Source: Hirsutella rhossiliensis (taxonomy: Eukaryota; Ascomycota; Sordariomycetes; Hypocreales; Ophiocordycipitaceae). Taken from it: a DNA stretch of 64,000 nt. The notes below the pieces were generated by a model. The model was not told the DNA's origin and ran no database searches. It was given only the letters and a program-made list of their open reading frames with translations. The stretch lies in the NCBI RefSeq assembly GCF_020360975.1, contig NW_025408669.1, positions 6,200,001-6,264,000 on the forward strand, given 5' to 3'. This document shows positions 59,351 through 64,000 of the stretch, piece after piece. Position 1 is the first letter of the stretch. Each line of letters starts with the position of its first letter. The translations under genes and the position numbers were made by a program.

Positions 59351-60300
59351 TACTTACTACCTTAACGCTAGTATACGCTATATACGTATATAAGCTAAGA
59401 TTAATAAAGGAGGTAATTAAGGCTCTACCTAGCTATTATTAAAAAGATCGTAAGCGCGCGTAAATATATAAGGAAGGGGATCTTAAGGGAAATAAGGTAA
59501 AGGTATAAGGGCTATACTAGCTTTATTAGTAAAAGAGGTTATCTTAGCTATATAGCCTATACTTATATAGCCTAGGCCGGACTATTAGCTAGGCTATGAT
59601 ATATAATATAATATATATATATCTTATAATAATTATAAAGATATATTATTTAAACGAATTAAGCTACCTTAGGCTTATAAGTATATATAATCTTTATATT
59701 AATATAGCTTCTTTCTTTACTACGTTAATATAGCTAAATTAAGTAGTAGGGCTTAAGTAAGCGGGGTATATATAGAAAAAGAAATAGTAATACTCTTTAG
59801 ATTACCGCTACTATATATAATTTAATAAGTAAGATCGCACCCCTATAGATATTAGCCCGTTAAAGGGATAAGACCCTTAGCACTCCCTTTTTAACTTACT
59901 TTTAAGTATACTTAAAGGCGTTATAAAGACCTTACTTATCTAATAAGGTATCTTCCTTAATTATAGTTAATTTAAATTTTTATTTTTCCCTTTTAAAGTA
60001 AATACCGCTAGTTACGCGACTTTAATAAAGATAAAGAGGTATAGAGTAAAGAAATCTCTAAGACTTATATTTATAACTTAAGGGCCTTAGAGCTATATAT
60101 AGGACCGATAATTAGATAATTATATAGTTAATTGCTCTGCTAATCCTTAGCTATATACTACGCGTGATTTAGGTATATACCCTTATCTTTATTAAAACTA
60201 GTCTTTAGGGCGTAAACTTATTATTCCGTTTTATTTATACGGCGATAAGTAGCTTTATAAAGCCGAGAATACTTAGAAGACAACGGTATTATTTAGATAA
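59351..60300. other. RIP-mutated stretch before the fourth LTR element
   Basis: No readable protein. It may include the 5' LTR and leader of the element to the right; with only one copy in view the LTR cannot be recognised. Confidence 0.35.
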
Positions 60301-63300
60301 AATAAAATCTAAGGATTTAATAATTAAAGTAGTAACTACCTTAATAGCTAGAGTTAGGGACCTAATAAGGCGATAAACTTACTAGGAAATAAATAATTAG
60401 ATAATGCCTTTACTAGTAGTAAAGGAAAAGTAATAAGCTAATATTAAAAAACCCTAAGCTCTTATTATTAGCCTTATAACCCTTAATACTAGCGACTTAG
60501 TTAAGAAACTACGATCCTTATATAATACTTTAAAAGATATAAATAACAACGATAGTATAATCTAGACTATTTTAGAATCCTACTAAGACCTCTTATATAT
60601 ATATATACTAATAATACTAATATAAGTACTAATAAGGGATACCTTAATAACCTTAACCTTAGCTCTCTTTTACGTAGTAGCTTATAGAGAACGCTTACCT
60701 CCTACTAATAGATAAGAAAGTAAGTAATAAGATAGTTATAATAAGATATCCTTTAACTCTAAAAACTCTAACTCTAAATTTTATAACCTTATAATCTATA
60801 GGTATACTATACTTAGAAACGCTAGCTATTAAAAGGGATTATTTAATCTTACTACTAGCGATATAAAGAAAATTAAGGTAGATATTAATAAGATTGCTAA
60901 TAGACTTAAAGATATACTTACTAAAAGCTAAGATAACTTTATAAGAAGACTCTACTAACTATAACTCTTACTTATTAGTAAATTTAATAGTAAAAATATA
61001 ACTAAATTCCTTAAGAAGTTTAAATAGGAGATATATATTAACTATATCTATAATAAGGATAAAATAAACTAGCTTAAAGTCTATATCTCTTTTATATAAG
61101 CCCTTACTATTAAAATTCTTATAGATAGACTTACTTAAGAAGAAGTAAAAAAGAGACTCTTTTAATACTACTATATATATAATATTAAATAACTAGAAAC
61201 TACTAATAACTACTTAGACTATTATAATACTAAAAAGCCTAAGACTATTATAGAAGTTATAGAATAGCTTAGTCTTTACTTATACTTATAACGTAAGGTA
61301 TAACTTAATAGCTAGGAAGAATCTATAGTTTAGTTATACTTTATCTACTATATAATACTAAAGGAGCTTATTATTAACGTTATAAAGAGAAATAGGAAGA
61401 TATCTAAAGTTATCTCGAAACTCTTATATAAAAGCCTTATCTATATAATTAATAACTACTTAGTACCTTACTAGGACGTTAAGCGATAAGATATAGTATC
61501 TAAAGTCTATAATTAAAAACTTAAGAACCTAAAGAAAGACTAGCTTTTTAAGGAAATTAATAAAGTAATAAAGGAAGCTAAATTTAATAAGAGTAAAGAA
61601 AAACTTCTTAAAGAGTTAAAGAAAATAGATAAGAAACCTAGATAGCCTATAAAGGAGATCTTAGACCTAATAAAAGCCTTTAAAGATATAAAGATTAACC
61701 TTACTTACTAGTAAGAGTAGATATCTAACTAGCTTAATAAGGAATAAAGACGTATTAGTAGTAAAGGCTACTCTTTAAGTTATAGATAAAGAGGTAGCGT
61801 AAATACTATTAGGTTTTACTACCTATCTAATTAATATATATAGTTTTATATTAATGCTTTTAACTAGCCTAAGAGATACTTTTATTATAGTAAAGAAGGA
61901 TACTACCTTAATAAGTACGAGGTATACTCTTAGGACTATAAGATTAGATTTATAATATATAAAGTAGTAAATAAGACTCTTTACCTTAAAAGAAAAGATA
62001 ATAAAAGCGTAATTCCCTTAGTACTTACTAAATTTTTTTTTTTAAATAAGTATATATATTTAAAGGCTTATTATATACTAGGTAGATATATAGCTAGACT
62101 CCTTTATATTACTACTTATAAAATAAGTTAAAGCTATAGTTATACTATCTTACGTAAATTAGGCTATTAGTAAAAGAGAATTTAGTTTCTTAGACTAGTT
62201 TTAAAGATATAGAAGCCTATATAAGTAAAAGGTAAGGAATCTAAAAGTAAGTAATATAAGAAAAGAAGTAAGAAAGATATCGGTTATTATAATTATAGAT
62301 AATATATAATAAAGCGATATATATAATTAGATAATCTATATAACTATAATAGGGATTAATACCTATAAGAGGAAAAGATAAAAGGTTAAAGGGAATATTA
62401 AGGAAATCGAGATAATAAGAATAGTAAAAACTAGCTTAAAGATTATTCCTATATACTATAGATATAGAGTAGATCTAGATAAGAAGTTCGATAAACTTAT
62501 AGATAAAATCGTTAGAGAAATTATATATAAAAGAATCCTAATCCCTTTAAATTACCTAATTAACTTTATTTCCTAACTAAGTAAGAGACTTAGTATAAGA
62601 TATATAAATATAGCCCAAGGTATAGAAAATACTAAAATTTAGACCTTAGAGAAAGTAAAGAGTAATATAAAACCTTATAGAGTTATAATAATAGTTATAA
62701 AAGTAGCTAAAGATAATATAGAAAGTAGTTTACTCCTCCTTAAATATCTATAAGGAAAACTCGCGGTAGCTTTAGTATAAGTTAAAGAATAAGACAAAGA
62801 ATACTAAGTCGAACTAATTAAGCTTACTTACCTTACTTATAAAAAATCGGATTATAAGTACCTCGAAGTTTAATAAGTACTAAAAGAAGTTAGGTTTATA
62901 ACTAATATAATTAGCGTAATATAACTAGCTTAAGGACTATTTAATTAATAAACTCTAAAGGTAATAAGACTAAAGAAAGATAAATTTATTATATAGGAAG
63001 TAGTACTCTTAATAAGATACTAAGAGATAACTTTAAAGGACCTTATAGCGATTCCTATAATATATATAAATACGGTCCTTATACCTTTCCGCTTACTTAA
63101 GTATATATAAGACCTACCCTATATTTAAGTATAGCTCGGTAGCTAGAAAGCTAAAGTTCTAAGCGCCTTAATCGATACTAGGTCTAAAGGAAACCTTATT
63201 ACTAAAAGATATATAAACGTATATAGGCTTAAAATCCTATTAATAAGAGTATTAATAATAGCGTATACTAAGTCCCTTATAGATATAGTTAGGGAGGTAA

Positions 63301-64000
63301 AGACTAATCTCTATCTAAGTATAGCTTAGATACTAATCTATCTGTATATTATATTAGATAGAGTCTTAGTCCCCTTTATCCTAGGTATATTATTTATTAG
63401 AGCCGCGCGTATATTATTTAATTATTTCCTAAGGAACGGCGATATATAGGTTAAATATTAAATTAGCACTATCTAAGTAGTTACGCTAGCGGTAGGAGCT
63501 ATTAAATAGGAGCTTCTAAATAAGGTTAATATAGTAAAATCCTTTTAAGCTATAACCTTAATAGTTAATAAAGACGTATATAAAAGATTAAAGCTTAAGG
63601 AGGCTATATAAGAAATAGCTACCTAGCTCCTAAGAATTTTTTTTTAGGCTTTAGTAATAGAAGTCGAAGAAGATAACCTAGGAGCTACCTAATAATTATA
63701 GAGAGAACCCCTTATAGATACCCTAATAGCTAAGATTCTCTTACTAGGAGGCAAGATCCTTAGTTATAAAGGGGGTGCTAACTAAGTCCCTAACCTAGCC
63801 TACGCTAGTATAAATAAGCTATTAATAGTATTAGTATAATAGTAATTAATTATAGACGAAGGAGATAAAGCGATTCTAGCTATTAGATCTAAGATAGTAA
63901 AAGAGATTATTAAAGTTATAGTTATAAAGGCTATAAGAGAATTTAAGAAAAATATTATTAGAGCTAGAAAGAAGTTTAGAAAGATCTAGAAGGTTAAAGT
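60300..64000 (+). mobile_element. Fourth LTR retrotransposon relic (gag-protease), runs off window
   Basis: The plus strand reads as a long gag followed by a retropepsin. The rest of pol lies beyond the right edge. All frames are broken by RIP-type stops. Sequence differs from the two gypsy elements and from copia in this window, so it is a separate family; superfamily cannot be set without the RT-IN order. Confidence 0.65.
60700..64000 (+). pseudogene. Gag and retropepsin relic of the fourth element
   Basis: A gag-like block around 60,960-61,080 (KFNSKNITKFLKKFKQEIY) matches the capsid FDGKN-T-FL--F pattern. The zinc knuckle at 61,876-61,917 has spacing CX2CX4HX4C, with every Cys and His now a TAC/TAT codon and SKEG between. 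At 63,165-63,200 ALIDTRSKGNLI is the retropepsin ALIDTGSKGN active site with Gly to Arg (TpG to TpA). Downstream LGILFIRAARILFNY matches the second Gly block of the protease. Confidence 0.65.

Noticed and set aside
1..64000. CRISPR arrays, tRNA or rRNA genes
   Set aside because: No regularly spaced direct repeats, cloverleaf or rRNA core sequences were recognised; the organism is a fungus, so CRISPR is not expected.

Overview
The window looks like chromosomal DNA of a filamentous ascomycete (Pezizomycotina; the PacC, Stb3 and Top3 sequences fit Sordariomycetes and perhaps Hypocreales, which is inference). Genes carry short 46-83 nt GT-AG introns, and the DNA falls into sharply separated compartments. 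Gene-bearing, GC-rich DNA occupies about 1-3,780 and 15,515-32,660. AT-rich, gene-free DNA occupies about 3,780-15,180 and 32,690-64,000. In the AT-rich blocks CpA and TpG are almost absent and TpA is hugely over-represented, while CpG, CpC and GpG remain. That is the signature of saturating repeat-induced point mutation (RIP).

GC-rich part 1 holds the start of a secreted protein (minus strand, running off the left edge) and a divergent, three-exon CorA-like membrane protein whose GMN filter motif is replaced. GC-rich part 2 holds a six-exon DNA topoisomerase III (TOP3), an Stb3-type Sin3-binding regulator, a four-exon PacC pH-response factor preceded by seven PacC-type hexamers in 180 bp, and a 70-residue secreted cysteine-rich protein. 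Long intergenic spacers carry simple repeats but no other gene I can defend.

The AT-rich blocks are transposon graveyards that can still be read by treating TAG/TAA and misplaced Tyr codons as RIP products. Block 1 has a LINE (Tad/I-like, plus strand, about 4,200-11,795) broken by at least three insertions, then a small normal-composition island, then two Tc1/mariner elements head-to-tail sharing one TA. The second of these stops 380 bp before TOP3 and is RIP-mutated only in its distal part.

Block 2 contains a MITE-like hairpin and a Mutator-like (FAR1/MULE) transposase relic cut by a Ty1/copia element (36,544-50,744, minus). The copia is itself split by a complete Ty3/gypsy element (39,128-46,974, minus, 461-bp LTRs). 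Further right is a complete chromovirus (51,538-59,345, plus, 257-bp LTRs, perfect GTAAG target duplication). A fourth LTR element (gag to protease) runs off the right edge.

The most unusual object is inside the chromovirus. Between pol and the 3' LTR lies a 1.6-kb antisense coding relic with its own 46-nt GTAAG-type intron, convergent with pol. It encodes a basic, low-complexity N-terminal half and a conserved-looking C-terminal half that I do not recognise.
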